Shown: positions 26,267 through 35,370, counted from the stretch's first letter. The stretch is 64,000 bases of DNA from JACKIP01 sp963710165 (GCA_963710165.1 CAVPYZ010000004.1:806001-870000); one strand, 5' to 3'. Notes: generated from the sequence alone by a model not told the origin. A program made the numbers and translations.

Positions 26267-26797
26267 GTGAAACTAGGACAATTTAACTTAAGCTCAATAA
26301 AACGGCTTGTAAGTCCTCAATCAACACAGGACTTGAACCATTTTCTTGAAAACTTGCCCCAACATACGGGAAATGCAGTGCTTATTGCCGCGGCAGTTAT
26401 CTGGAGTGTGGCAGGCGGATTAGGATTATATACCTTCGTCCAATCAAAATCTTTAGCGGAATTTCGTGCACAGTTGAATGAGACAGAGGCAGTCAAGCCA
26501 AATGTCCCCAGAGTTATTAATATTTCTGAGAGTGCGCAAAATGTACAAGCTTTTGTGGAGCGCGCAGAGATAGCTTATGATAATCTTGAAATGCGCGCAG
26601 AAGGCTCTTCTATCCGTATTACAGCAGAAGACACAAGATTCTTTCCCCAATTTCGTGAAGCCATTGGTCATGCACAAAATGGTGGACGTGGCTGGCGTGT
26701 CAATATTGATGAGATATGTGTGGGCAGAGAATGTGACAAAAAGCCCTTGGACATTTTGTTAAAAGTGAATAAGGTTTCAATAGAAACAAACAGTTAA
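26267..26797 (+). CDS. Inner-membrane accessory protein, PilP/GspM-like
   Basis: A 176-aa bitopic protein starting at GTG 26267 after AAGGACGG. One membrane segment lies at about 37-60 (AVLIAAAVIWSVAGGLGLYTF). A periplasmic domain follows with a helical stretch and a small ferredoxin-like region; Cys near 147 and 152 (EICVGRECDKK) may pair. Size and layout fit GspM/PilO/PilP-type alignment proteins. The 116-bp gap before it is AT-rich (26151-26266) and could contain an internal promoter. The pilin-like genes follow. Confidence 0.55.
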   Translation: MKLGQFNLSSIKRLVSPQSTQDLNHFLENLPQHTGNAVLIAAAVIWSVAGGLGLYTFVQSKSLAEFRAQLNETEAVKPNVPRVINISESAQNVQAFVERAEIAYDNLEMRAEGSSIRITAEDTRFFPQFREAIGHAQNGGRGWRVNIDEICVGRECDKKPLDILLKVNKVSIETNS

Positions 26798-26836
26798 TTA
26801 GTTTAATACCAGAAAAAAAGCGAGAGTGAACCTATT

Positions 26837-27532
26837 ATGAAACAGAACACAATAAATAAAGAATCGGGAAATGTACTTTTTTTGATTTTGATTGCGGTCG
26901 CCTTATTTGCGGCTCTGTCATACGCGGTGACATCTTCTACAAATTCAGGTGGCGGTAACGCAAATGACGAGAGTAATCTTGTGAATAGTGCGGCCGTTAC
27001 CCAGTATCCTGCTTCTGTCAAAACAGCAATTATCAGGATGCAGGTTACTAATGGTATTAATGATGTTGAAACCGTGTTTGATAAACCACCCTTTACTGGT
27101 TTGTCTGGCACATCAGCTGCGGTGTTTCATCCAGACGGCGGTAGTGCGACATATTCCGATGCATCCGCCTCGGTTATGGCAGACGGTAATCCTGGTGAGT
27201 GGACATTCAATATGGATCAGGAGGTTGTAAATATTTCTACAACAGCCGCTGGTACAGATGGTAATGAAGTCATTGCCTTTCTTTCTGGAATTACATCCAG
27301 CATTTGTGATCGTCTTAATACAGAACTAGGTATTCCAACTGGTCAATATACAGCTTCTACATTATCGATTGCAGATAATATGGAGGAAGGTGATACGCCA
27401 GTTGCAGCTGTTAATACAATAGGCGGTGGAGCTAATGATTCTGGTCTGGCAGGGCAACCTTATGGGTGTTTTCAAAATGGAGGAAATACAACGCAACCAT
27501 ATGTTTATTATCATGTTCTTCTACAACGTTAG
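26837..27532 (+). CDS. Atypical prepilin-like protein 1
   Basis: A 231-aa protein with a class III-style leader: polar MKQNTINKESG, then NVLFLILIAVALFAALSYAV, the hydrophobic helix that would form the pilus core. Cleavage would follow Gly11. The Glu5 typical of type IV pilins is absent (Leu or Ile there). The C-terminal domain is Ser/Thr/Gly-rich with two cysteines (ITSSICDRLN and PYGCFQNGG) that may form a D-loop. It is tightly linked to a second pilin-like gene, so these are probable major/minor subunits of the adjacent assembly system. Confidence 0.62.
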   Translation: MKQNTINKESGNVLFLILIAVALFAALSYAVTSSTNSGGGNANDESNLVNSAAVTQYPASVKTAIIRMQVTNGINDVETVFDKPPFTGLSGTSAAVFHPDGGSATYSDASASVMADGNPGEWTFNMDQEVVNISTTAAGTDGNEVIAFLSGITSSICDRLNTELGIPTGQYTASTLSIADNMEEGDTPVAAVNTIGGGANDSGLAGQPYGCFQNGGNTTQPYVYYHVLLQR

Positions 27533-27544
27533 TTCTTGTTAAAT

Positions 27545-28252
27545 ATGAAGTATAAAAATACAGAAAAAGGCAGCGCGATCATTTATATTTTGATCGCGAT
27601 TGCTTTATTAGCGGCGCTGACGACCAGCTTGCTTGATTTACCTTCTCAACAGACGCAAAGCCAAAACCGTATGAAAACACTGGCGGAGGTGAAGTCGCAA
27701 ATTGATTTAATCCGCGCCGCGGTTGATGAGTGTGTTCTCATGAATCCAGGAGGTGATATTAATATTCCTAATGGATCTGGGGGAAATGAAGATGGTGCAA
27801 GCCATAAATATCCTATAAGACCTAATTCTCCGTATTATGATAGTTCACCAGCGGCAACAATTGGTGCAGCGTCTAATCAGAACGTTGAGAATATTCGATG
27901 TCCTGGAAACCCTGGTGACGATAAAAATCATGCCTCAATATTTTCTGGGCGTTCTGCAAAATTCTTACCTCCCGCGCCCTCTCTTTTTGACGACTGGCAG
28001 TGGTATAATGGTATTGATGGTGTTTATTTTTGGACGTCTACATCAAATACAGATGCTTTTCTAAATAGCGCGATTGAAAAACTGGATGATGAATATGGTG
28101 AATGTGAGGCGGATATTATTGACGCTACCTCAGGTGGGGCTATAAACCTGAATTCAGTTGGATCTTTAGCATGCGCATCAGGGGCGAAATGTTTTCGTGT
28201 ATGGATTATCCTCAACCCTTCGGCACAACATGAAGATGCGGGTTGCCCATAA
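27545..28252 (+). CDS. Atypical prepilin-like protein 2
   Basis: A 235-aa protein from ATG 27545 (a TTG nine bases upstream is also possible). The leader MKYKNTEKG is followed by SAIIYILIAIALLAALTTSL, the same arrangement as its upstream neighbour and again without Glu5. The body has six cysteines (VDECVLM, NIRCPG, YGECEAD, LACASGAKCFR, DAGCP), suggesting a disulfide-stabilised globular head. It starts 12 bp after the first pilin-like gene. Together they look like a diverged pilin pair; no prepilin peptidase gene is in the window. Confidence 0.6.
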   Translation: MKYKNTEKGSAIIYILIAIALLAALTTSLLDLPSQQTQSQNRMKTLAEVKSQIDLIRAAVDECVLMNPGGDINIPNGSGGNEDGASHKYPIRPNSPYYDSSPAATIGAASNQNVENIRCPGNPGDDKNHASIFSGRSAKFLPPAPSLFDDWQWYNGIDGVYFWTSTSNTDAFLNSAIEKLDDEYGECEADIIDATSGGAINLNSVGSLACASGAKCFRVWIILNPSAQHEDAGCP

Positions 28253-28301
28253 GCATTTGATTGCATATATTCTCTTTGTAAACAAATACAGGCGCTAAAA
28301 C

Positions 28302-28637
28302 ATGTCAGATCAGATAAAAGAAACGATAGAAAATATTATTAAAGAAAATAATGTTGTTTTATTCATGAAAGGCGAGTCTGCAATGCCTATGTGTGGTTTT
28401 TCTGCAGCAGTCGTGCAAATTCTATCCCATATGAATATTGAATATAAAGATGTAAATGTTCTGGAAGATCAGGACATCCGCGAAGGTGTTAAAGATTTTA
28501 GTGATTGGCCCACTATTCCACAGCTATATATCAAACAAGAATTTGTCGGAGGCTGTGATATTATCAGGGAAATGTATATGAGCGGTGAACTTCAAACAAT
28601 GCTTAAAGAAAAAAATATCGCGTTCTCAACTTCATAA
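28302..28637 (+). CDS. grxD: Monothiol glutaredoxin
   Basis: A 111-aa glutaredoxin with the CGFS active site at residues 31-34 (MPMCGFSAAV), the WPTIPQLYI cis-Pro region and GGCDIIREMYMSGEL for glutathione binding. CGFS glutaredoxins carry and pass on [2Fe-2S] clusters in the cytoplasm. It is co-oriented with the pilin-like genes (49-bp gap) and the Dot genes that follow, but this is more likely an embedded housekeeping gene than part of the machine. Confidence 0.95.
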   Translation: MSDQIKETIENIIKENNVVLFMKGESAMPMCGFSAAVVQILSHMNIEYKDVNVLEDQDIREGVKDFSDWPTIPQLYIKQEFVGGCDIIREMYMSGELQTMLKEKNIAFSTS

Positions 28638-28754
28638 GTGACTCGGAGTGTTTCTTTAAGAATTCTTTTCTTTCTTAATGCTATATTTTAATATAAATTA
28701 TTAAATTAAGAAATTTCGTATAGTTAATCACAAATTACTGGAAACGAAGACGAC

Positions 28755-29537
28755 ATGAAAGACGGAAAAGCAAACCCGAGAAATTTTAGACCAGCGGGGG
28801 CGTCAAAGAAAACAGCTCAAAAAGCGCCTGTTAGAAAAACAGCCGCTTCTAATAAAGCAAGCGTAAAAAACGCAAAACCGCAGGCTGCGGCAGTTTCAGC
28901 TAATCAGGACGCGGTCAAAGGGCTTGGGGCTGTTGTTGTTCGTAACGAATTCTACCGTGATGGGTATCGCAATATGCTGCGCGTTGTTGTCGCGCAAGCT
29001 GTCATCGTTATCTTACTGGTTTGTTCTTTATTTTACGTCATACATATTCATCAGCCGGAAAATAGATATTTTGCGACAACCGAAGATGGTCGTCTTGTCC
29101 CCATGATTTCTATGAATCAGGCAAACCTTAGTAAGCCTGCGCTTATGTCGTGGGTGGCACAATCAGTTTCCGAAGTAATGACGTTTGGCTTTAGTGATTA
29201 CAGAAGACGTCTTCAGGAGGCTTCCAGGAATTTTACAAAACGTGGATGGGAAAGTTTTACAAAAGCGTTGGATCAGTCGGGTATTTTGGATTCCGTGAAG
29301 GAAAACCGTCAGGTTTTAACAACAATTCCAAGTGGTGCGCCTGTTCTTTTGGAAGAAGGTCTTGATAAAACGGGAAGATATTTCTGGCAGGTTGAGATTC
29401 CAATTGCTATTACTTATGAGGCAGGTTCAAAAAGACGTTCTGATAATCTTGTTGTTCGACTGGTTATTGTTCGTGTACCAAGACTTGAAAGCCCATATGG
29501 CATTGGTATTGAGCAGTGGCTTGCAAGTGAGGCATAA
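28755..29537 (+). CDS. dotI: Dot/Icm inner-membrane protein DotI/IcmL (TraM-like)
   Basis: A 260-aa bitopic protein: a basic Ala/Lys-rich cytoplasmic tail (1-73), one membrane segment (about 74-97, MLRVVVAQAVIVILLVCSLF) and a periplasmic domain with the IcmL-like features NRYFATTEDGRLVPMISMNQ, AQSVSEVMTFGFSDYRRRL and VVRLVIVRVPRLESPYGIGI near the end. DotI (TraM in IncI plasmids) is a VirB8-like component of the type IVB secretion inner-membrane complex. It starts a four-gene group in the traM-N-O-P order. Confidence 0.82.
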   Translation: MKDGKANPRNFRPAGASKKTAQKAPVRKTAASNKASVKNAKPQAAAVSANQDAVKGLGAVVVRNEFYRDGYRNMLRVVVAQAVIVILLVCSLFYVIHIHQPENRYFATTEDGRLVPMISMNQANLSKPALMSWVAQSVSEVMTFGFSDYRRRLQEASRNFTKRGWESFTKALDQSGILDSVKENRQVLTTIPSGAPVLLEEGLDKTGRYFWQVEIPIAITYEAGSKRRSDNLVVRLVIVRVPRLESPYGIGIEQWLASEA

Positions 29538-29625
29538 GATCAGCATAATTAAATTGGATTTAGAGATTAAAATAAGATATACGGAAAAAGGCAGTTTTTT
29601 GAATAAATTGATTAGAAGTTAAAAT

Positions 29626-30732
29626 ATGAAAAATATAAAAGTACTTAATTACCTTGCGGCTACGGCTCTATTTCTTACCCCTGCTGTTATGAATACAGCA
29701 TATGCACAAGATGCTAATGAGATTGATATTTTTGATCGTTTAGGCATAGAGGAAGAAACGCAGCCGGATCAGTCATCTTTAAATGAGCCTGATGACGCTA
29801 TGCCAGATGCGCCTGTTACTCAAAATGCATTCGATGCTTATCAAGATGCTTTGGATAGTAGCAGTGACGATCCATTTATGGGACAAGCTGATAATGAAAT
29901 GGCAGGCAGTGAACCTACACCCGAAGATCTGGAAGCAGAAATACGTGATGAGGCGTTTAATGCCGCTGTTAACGGTTTTTTGCCTTTGCGTCCTGAAGAA
30001 ATACGCCGGTTTTTAGAGATTTACGATGAAGTTAAGCAAGCTTCTAACACGCCCGTTTACCCGTATCCCAAGCCTGAAAGTAAGATTCAGGAAATTTCTT
30101 TTGATCCGTCCGACCCGCCACAAGTTATAAAGTTGGCGACGGGGCATGTTACACACTTGGCATTTTATGATTCTACAGGTGAAAGATGGCCTATAACAAA
30201 TGTCGCTTTTGCGGGTGATTTTGAATTCAATTATCCTGAAAGTAACGAAGGCGGCTCTAGTGTTCGTATTATTCCGATGTCTGATTTTGCATACGGAAAC
30301 ATGGTAGTCTATTTTAGTAAGTTCGAGACACCTGCTGTTTTCACGTTACAGGCACAAAGAGAAATGGTTCACGTGCGCTATGATGCTATATTGCCAGAAC
30401 CCGGACCATTTGCGAAACCCGGAATGATTGGAAGAAGTGGTTCGACAACAACATCGGGTTCTACGAAAGTTGTATCTGTCCTTGATGGGACTCCGCCAGA
30501 ATCAGCAAGTGCCATGAGTGTCACAGGTGTAGATAGCCGTACGAAGGCTTATCAAGTTGGTGGGAGCGTATATTTAAGAACGCCACACACTCTTATATCT
30601 CCGGCATGGAGCGAGTCTGCAAGTTCGGCGGATGGAATGAATGTATATGTCATTGGAAATACACCCGTTGTTTTGTTGTCGGATGATGGAAAAGTAACGC
30701 GCGCTTTTTTAGAAGAAAAAAATAATTTGTAA
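29626..30732 (+). CDS. dotH: Dot/Icm core protein DotH/IcmK (TraN-like)
   Basis: A 368-aa exported protein with a signal peptide ending near NTAYA (about residue 27). An acidic linker is followed by the conserved IcmK region: NGFLPLRPEEIRRFLEIYDE (about 108-128), PQVIKLATGHVTHLAFYDST and PITNVAFAGDFEF, with a C-terminal beta domain (VYLRTPHTLISPAWSES). DotH (VirB9-like in part) builds the outer-membrane core ring with DotC, DotD, DotF and DotG. It lies between DotI- and DotG-like genes as expected. Confidence 0.85.
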   Translation: MKNIKVLNYLAATALFLTPAVMNTAYAQDANEIDIFDRLGIEEETQPDQSSLNEPDDAMPDAPVTQNAFDAYQDALDSSSDDPFMGQADNEMAGSEPTPEDLEAEIRDEAFNAAVNGFLPLRPEEIRRFLEIYDEVKQASNTPVYPYPKPESKIQEISFDPSDPPQVIKLATGHVTHLAFYDSTGERWPITNVAFAGDFEFNYPESNEGGSSVRIIPMSDFAYGNMVVYFSKFETPAVFTLQAQREMVHVRYDAILPEPGPFAKPGMIGRSGSTTTSGSTKVVSVLDGTPPESASAMSVTGVDSRTKAYQVGGSVYLRTPHTLISPAWSESASSADGMNVYVIGNTPVVLLSDDGKVTRAFLEEKNNL

Positions 30733-30762
30733 TATAATAATAAGTATAGTCAGGAAATTTAA

Positions 30763-32157
30763 ATGGCAGATGATCTAGATAAAGAGAATCAAGAAACAGA
30801 TTTTAGCTTTGGTGATGAAGGCGAAGCTAGCTCGGGTGATGATGGTTTTAATGATTTTAACAGTCAACCGTCCTCTATAGGTGGTGCTATTCAGAATAAT
30901 ATGGCTTTAAAAATCGGTATCATAGCCGGTGCTATTGTATTTATTATTGGCGGGTTTTTATTATTTGGTGGAAGCGCTGCTGATCGTCAAGAAAATTCGA
31001 GCGTTGGTACGACAGGCTCAACTATTAATCAGGCTCCGACAACTGAAGCTGTTACCCCTTCGATGAGGGAAGCTATTGGCCAGTTTAATGAAGAAGGCGA
31101 AGAAGTTGCAACACAAACTGGGGAAAGCTTTATTCCTGTTCCAACAGGCCCCGCTCAAAATACTGGTATTATTGTTCCAGAAGATGAAGAAATTCAGGAA
31201 GATCCGCTTGAAAGATGGCGTTTATTGCAAGAAGAACGTGCGCAACAGCAAAGAGAACAGCTTGCCATTGCCTCGGAAGATAATATGGATCCTAATCAAT
31301 TGAGTGTCGAAGAACAGCGTCGCCAAGAAGCAGTTGAAGTACTAGCACAATCAATGGTTGCTTCCATGCAAGAGCTTGCACAGGGAAACCCATCGTCAGG
31401 TATGGTAGTTGAGAATATTATGAATGATGAGCAATATTATGATGATCTGGAAGAAGATCGTCATGATGACGAAATGAAAGCGATTGATAGAAGAATAGAA
31501 CTAATTGAAAAAAGAGAATCACTAGAAGAAGTTGAGCCTGGTCAAGTAGAAGATACAGAGTATGCTGATGTACTTATTGAAGAAGGAACGATTGAATATG
31601 CACAAATGTTAATTCAAGCCAATTCCGATATTCCCGGTCCAGTTCTTGCGCAACTTGTTTCCGGGCCTCTCTCTGGGTCTCGTATGATTGGCTCTTTCAC
31701 ACGTGAAGACAAATATCTAGTCATTGAATTCGACAAAATTGTTGTTGATGGCTATGGGGCAGATGTTGAAGCTTTTGCAGTAGATCCAAATACCAATTTA
31801 ACAGGTGTTGCAACTGAAGTTGATAATAGATATTTCAAACGTCTTATTCTTCCCGTTGCCGCAGAATTCATTGAAGGTTTAGCGGGCGCTATAGCAGATA
31901 CGCAAGAGAATACTTTTGTTACGGGTGATGTTGTTGTTACGACTGACGATGGTTTAGATACTGATGAAGAAATTGCGCAAGCTATTGAGGACGCAGGCGA
32001 AATTTTAGGAGATTTTGTTCAAGAAGAAGCAAATAGAACGGAAATTCTTGTTCGTGTCGCAGCAGGTGCCCCTATAGGAGTTTTATTCACAGAGCCTGTT
32101 CTTGATTGTCCTGGTGGGTATTTATGTAATAATAGTAGCAGTGCTATTATTCAATAA
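30763..32157 (+). CDS. dotG: Dot/Icm core protein DotG/IcmE (TraO-like)
   Basis: A 464-aa VirB10-type protein. It has an acidic cytoplasmic N-terminus, one membrane segment (about 48-69, LKIGIIAGAIVFIIGGFLLF), a Gln/Glu-rich linker with coiled-coil character and a C-terminal VirB10-like barrel domain (about 268-455). The last holds LAQLVSGPLSGSRMIGSFTR, EFDKIVVDGYGADVEAFAVD and VRVAAGAPIGVLFTEP. It spans both membranes and links the inner complex to the outer ring. The long pentapeptide-type repeats of Legionella DotG are absent, as in plasmid TraO. Confidence 0.88.
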   Translation: MADDLDKENQETDFSFGDEGEASSGDDGFNDFNSQPSSIGGAIQNNMALKIGIIAGAIVFIIGGFLLFGGSAADRQENSSVGTTGSTINQAPTTEAVTPSMREAIGQFNEEGEEVATQTGESFIPVPTGPAQNTGIIVPEDEEIQEDPLERWRLLQEERAQQQREQLAIASEDNMDPNQLSVEEQRRQEAVEVLAQSMVASMQELAQGNPSSGMVVENIMNDEQYYDDLEEDRHDDEMKAIDRRIELIEKRESLEEVEPGQVEDTEYADVLIEEGTIEYAQMLIQANSDIPGPVLAQLVSGPLSGSRMIGSFTREDKYLVIEFDKIVVDGYGADVEAFAVDPNTNLTGVATEVDNRYFKRLILPVAAEFIEGLAGAIADTQENTFVTGDVVVTTDDGLDTDEEIAQAIEDAGEILGDFVQEEANRTEILVRVAAGAPIGVLFTEPVLDCPGGYLCNNSSSAIIQ

Positions 32158-32189
32158 TTCTAAGATATAATGTAAGAGTGGTAATAAAA

Positions 32190-33473
32190 ATGAGTAAAAA
32201 AAATTCGGATGAAGATTTAGGTGACTTTTCAAAAGATGAGTTCGATGAAATATATTCTGAAAACAATGAAGATTTAATCGATCTAGATGACGAAGAATCT
32301 CTCATGTCCGATAATTCCGAAGATGAACTTGATTTTGTTGAAGATGACATCGAAGAGATTTATGTTGAAAGCACAGATCAAGAGGGCGAGGAGATATTTG
32401 AATCTGATGAAGATGAGTTTTCTAAGTATGATAATTCTGCGCCAAAGAAAAAATCGTCTTTTGGTGTTATTTTGTTTCTGCTTGTTCTTATTGGTGGGGG
32501 AGTAGGGGCGTATTTTTCAGGACTTATTCCCGGTATAGGCGCTGCAAATGATACGCGTTCATATGAAACACCGGATCCCCAAGTTCAAGAATTTAATATT
32601 GCTGTAAATGAAGCGGGAGTATCTGATACAGATGCGATGTTGAATGTAGAAACAACATCAACAGATGATTTGAACACCTTATATGACGAGAGCTTTAGCG
32701 ATACTGACCAAATGAGCGGCTCACAAGCAGAACTTATAGAAGAAGATGGCTTTGGTTTTGCAGAAGAGGAAACAGCCTCAAACGCGACAGAAGAATTATT
32801 TGCAGATGATCAAGTTGTAGATGATGTTGAAAATATTAAGCCGTTACAGACTCAAGCTCAAAATCAAATATCCAATGTGAGCGTTCAGCCTGAAACAAAT
32901 ATTAACTCAGCTGAAATCGAGTTGGTTGAAAGTAAGGTTGCACAATTAGAAACACAATTGAATAATATGCAGCAAAGTATTGAAAAACTTTCTCGCAATA
33001 TGACTGAAAATATTCCTGCAAATAGTAATGCGACCAATGCGGATAATAATGCAGATATATCTGCATTAGAAAACAGTATTTCTCAAGTGCGTAATAACCT
33101 TAATGATATGTCAGCGCGATTTGAACGTTTGGAAGGTAAGCTAGAAACAAGTCTTACCCAGATGAAGTCTTCTTCGCAAAATCCGCCCAAGGTAGCTAAC
33201 AATGTCATTGAAAAAGAGATACCTGCGGTAGTAGCAGTTGCTAAGAAGCCTGTTGCGCAAGTAATAGCAAAAGCTACGCCTCGTGTGACAGCAAACTCTT
33301 GGGAAATTCGTGCCATTCAGGTTGGTAAGGCCGTGATTGCCAGGAAAGGCAAGGGCGAGACACGCGATATTCAGGTTGGCGATAGTGTTCCCGGATTAGG
33401 CAACGTAAACGATATCAATTATAAAAATGGCGGATGGGTTATCGAAGGATCAAATGGCACTATTAAGCAGTAA
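32190..33473 (+). CDS. dotF: Dot/Icm protein DotF/IcmG-like (TraP position)
   Basis: A 427-aa bitopic protein from ATG 32190 (a GTG at 32178 adds four residues). A very acidic cytoplasmic part (1-85, many Asp/Glu) precedes a membrane segment at about 90-113 (FGVILFLLVLIGGGVGAYFS). A coiled coil follows at about 240-330 (VESKVAQLETQLNNMQQSIE), then a compact C-terminal domain (WEIRAIQVGKAVIARKGKGE ... DSVPGLGNVNDI). This is the architecture of DotF/IcmG. Sequence identity by eye is weak, but position after DotG and topology fit. It is the last gene of the machine locus. Confidence 0.65.
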   Translation: MSKKNSDEDLGDFSKDEFDEIYSENNEDLIDLDDEESLMSDNSEDELDFVEDDIEEIYVESTDQEGEEIFESDEDEFSKYDNSAPKKKSSFGVILFLLVLIGGGVGAYFSGLIPGIGAANDTRSYETPDPQVQEFNIAVNEAGVSDTDAMLNVETTSTDDLNTLYDESFSDTDQMSGSQAELIEEDGFGFAEEETASNATEELFADDQVVDDVENIKPLQTQAQNQISNVSVQPETNINSAEIELVESKVAQLETQLNNMQQSIEKLSRNMTENIPANSNATNADNNADISALENSISQVRNNLNDMSARFERLEGKLETSLTQMKSSSQNPPKVANNVIEKEIPAVVAVAKKPVAQVIAKATPRVTANSWEIRAIQVGKAVIARKGKGETRDIQVGDSVPGLGNVNDINYKNGGWVIEGSNGTIKQ

Positions 33474-33722
33474 GCGCTTATTCCCTGTAACCTCTACGTA
33501 AGAAAATTTTCCAAGTAGCTTTCTGAAGGTTACTTGGAATTCTTTTATGTGAGATGCGAGTTCTATTAATCTATAATCATCTTTGATCTGGCAGCCTTCA
33601 TTTATTCTTATATTTGTATCGATTATAAGTGCATCTATCTTACGTCCAAATAAATCTGTTTTTTCACAAATTCTGATATATTTCACGTGAGGATTTGTTT
33701 GCAGCATAATGTAATTTTTCAC
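33450..33722 (-). CDS. Possible small hypothetical protein
   Basis: A 90-codon ORF from GTG 33722 (an ATG at 33707 is an alternative). Its translation has protein-like composition (KYIRICEKTDLFGRKIDAL, LIELASHIKEFQVTFRKLL) and overlaps the 3' end of the DotF-like gene by 24 bp on the opposite strand. No family recognised and no strong ribosome site. The surrounding 400-bp gap is otherwise non-coding except for the inverted repeat at 33825-33845. Confidence 0.35.
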   Translation of the reverse strand: MKNYIMLQTNPHVKYIRICEKTDLFGRKIDALIIDTNIRINEGCQIKDDYRLIELASHIKEFQVTFRKLLGKFSYVEVTGNKRLLLNSAI

Positions 33723-33824
33723 TTTCTATCTGTACTATCTTTATTTTCCTTAAAGTATTCGTTGAAATTAAGGCGCGTATTTTAACTAAAATTGTAGATA
33801 CATAGCTCAACTTATTGTTAATTA

Positions 33825-33845
33825 TGGATAAAACGACTTTATCCA
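33825..33845. repeat. Inverted repeat of DnaA-box-like half-sites
   Basis: TGGATAAA, 5-bp spacer, TTTATCCA. The right arm extends to the perfect DnaA box TTATCCACA (33839-33847); the left arm is a one-mismatch box on the other strand. It lies just downstream of amn, between two gene ends. There is no T-tract, so it is not a typical terminator. Confidence 0.5.
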
Positions 33846-33873
33846 CATTTAGAGAAGCGTTTTGTTTATTTGG

Positions 33874-35370
33874 TTATTGAAAAGCGACTTCGTTGAAGCT
33901 GCGTAGTTTGCGGGAGTGTAGACGTTCAGGGCCTATATCGCGTAATAATGCCATTGTTAACAGACCGATTTGTAGATGTTGATCGACGCGGGTGCGATAA
34001 AAGCTGTCAGCCATTCCTGGGAGTTTTAATTGTCCATGAAGCGGTTTATCAGATACGCACAATAATGTGCCATAGGGAACGCGAAAGCGAAAACCGTTGG
34101 CGGCGATGGTTGCCGATTCCATGTCCAAGGCAATAGCGCGACTTTGGCTGAGACGGCGATTTTGACGAATAGAGGAGCGGAGTTCCCAGTTGCGGTCATC
34201 AATTGTTGCAACCGTGCCGGTCCGCATAATTTTTTTCAGATCATACCCCTCATATCCGGTCACCTTTTCAACAGCCTCTTCCAAAGCCAATTGAATTTCG
34301 GCGAGGGCAGGGATGGGGATGGAGGGGTGAAGATCATCGTCCAGAACCTGGTCATTACGGGAATAGGCGTGCGCCAAAACATAATCGCCAAGTTGCTGGG
34401 AATTTCTGAGCCCTGCGCAATGGCCGAGCATTAACCATGCATGAGGACGTAAAACAGCGATATGATCCGTAATGGTTTTTGCATTGGATGGTCCGACACC
34501 AATATTCACCATAGTAATGCCCGAACCATCAGCGCGTTTTAGATGATAGGCAGGCATTTGCGGCATACGCAAGGGTGTCTCCCCACCATTTTTTTCTTTA
34601 TTATTTTCAAGATTTTGATTGGCAATTATTTTATTGCCCGGTTCAACGAAAGCTGTATAGGCGGCGCGTTCTTTGCGCAGATCTGCATTATCGCTCGGGC
34701 TCATAATTGCGTGGCCTATGCGTATAAACTCGTCGATATAAAACTGGTAATTTGTGAAGATCACATAATTTTGAAAATGGACGGCATTGGTGCCGGTATA
34801 GTGTTTTAGGCGCATCAAAGACAAATCAACGCGCGGCGCCGTGAAAAGGGAGAGTGGGGACGCGTCGCCGTCACGTGTAACGTGATAGGCATTGGCAATG
34901 CGATCATCCATATTATCCAGATTTGGTTGATCAAAAACGTAAGGCAAGGCGCGAATTTGTTCTTGTGATAAATCCTGCTCCAGATGAAAATCTTCGCCAA
35001 GGGCAAAATGGATAGGGATTGGCGTGTCGCTTAGGCCTACCTCTATTTTGGTATTATGATTTTCGATCAGTAGTTTGATTTGTTCCCGATAATAATGATC
35101 AAATATATCGGGGCGTGTGACCGATGTGGCAAAGTGTCCGGGTTTGGGCGTGTAGCCGTAAGACAGGCGTGTATCTATACGCTCCGTATTTTTGGTTGTG
35201 ACGGATATTTCGGGATAATAAGCGCGCACGGGATCTTTTGGAATTTTACCCTTGGCAAAATCGTCAAACTGATCGCATAGATATTTTACGTTTGTGTTGT
35301 AAATTCCTTTAATGGCGGTGAATGCCTGATCGGCATCGGAATATTTTTTAGGGCGTGCTTTTGTAACCAT
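33874..35370 (-). CDS. amn: AMP nucleosidase
   Basis: A 498-aa enzyme with an N-terminal AMP-nucleosidase-specific domain (about 1-170, ALPYVFDQPNLDNMDDRIAN) and a C-terminal nucleoside-phosphorylase fold. The latter includes NIGVGPSNAKTITDHIAVLR, MLGHCAGLRNSQQLGDYVLA, the catalytic region ALDMESATIAANGFRFRVPY and VSDKPLHGQLKLPG. It hydrolyses AMP to adenine and ribose 5-phosphate, controlling adenylate levels. Length and motifs match the proteobacterial Amn family. It stands alone. Confidence 0.94.
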   Translation of the reverse strand: MVTKARPKKYSDADQAFTAIKGIYNTNVKYLCDQFDDFAKGKIPKDPVRAYYPEISVTTKNTERIDTRLSYGYTPKPGHFATSVTRPDIFDHYYREQIKLLIENHNTKIEVGLSDTPIPIHFALGEDFHLEQDLSQEQIRALPYVFDQPNLDNMDDRIANAYHVTRDGDASPLSLFTAPRVDLSLMRLKHYTGTNAVHFQNYVIFTNYQFYIDEFIRIGHAIMSPSDNADLRKERAAYTAFVEPGNKIIANQNLENNKEKNGGETPLRMPQMPAYHLKRADGSGITMVNIGVGPSNAKTITDHIAVLRPHAWLMLGHCAGLRNSQQLGDYVLAHAYSRNDQVLDDDLHPSIPIPALAEIQLALEEAVEKVTGYEGYDLKKIMRTGTVATIDDRNWELRSSIRQNRRLSQSRAIALDMESATIAANGFRFRVPYGTLLCVSDKPLHGQLKLPGMADSFYRTRVDQHLQIGLLTMALLRDIGPERLHSRKLRSFNEVAFQ

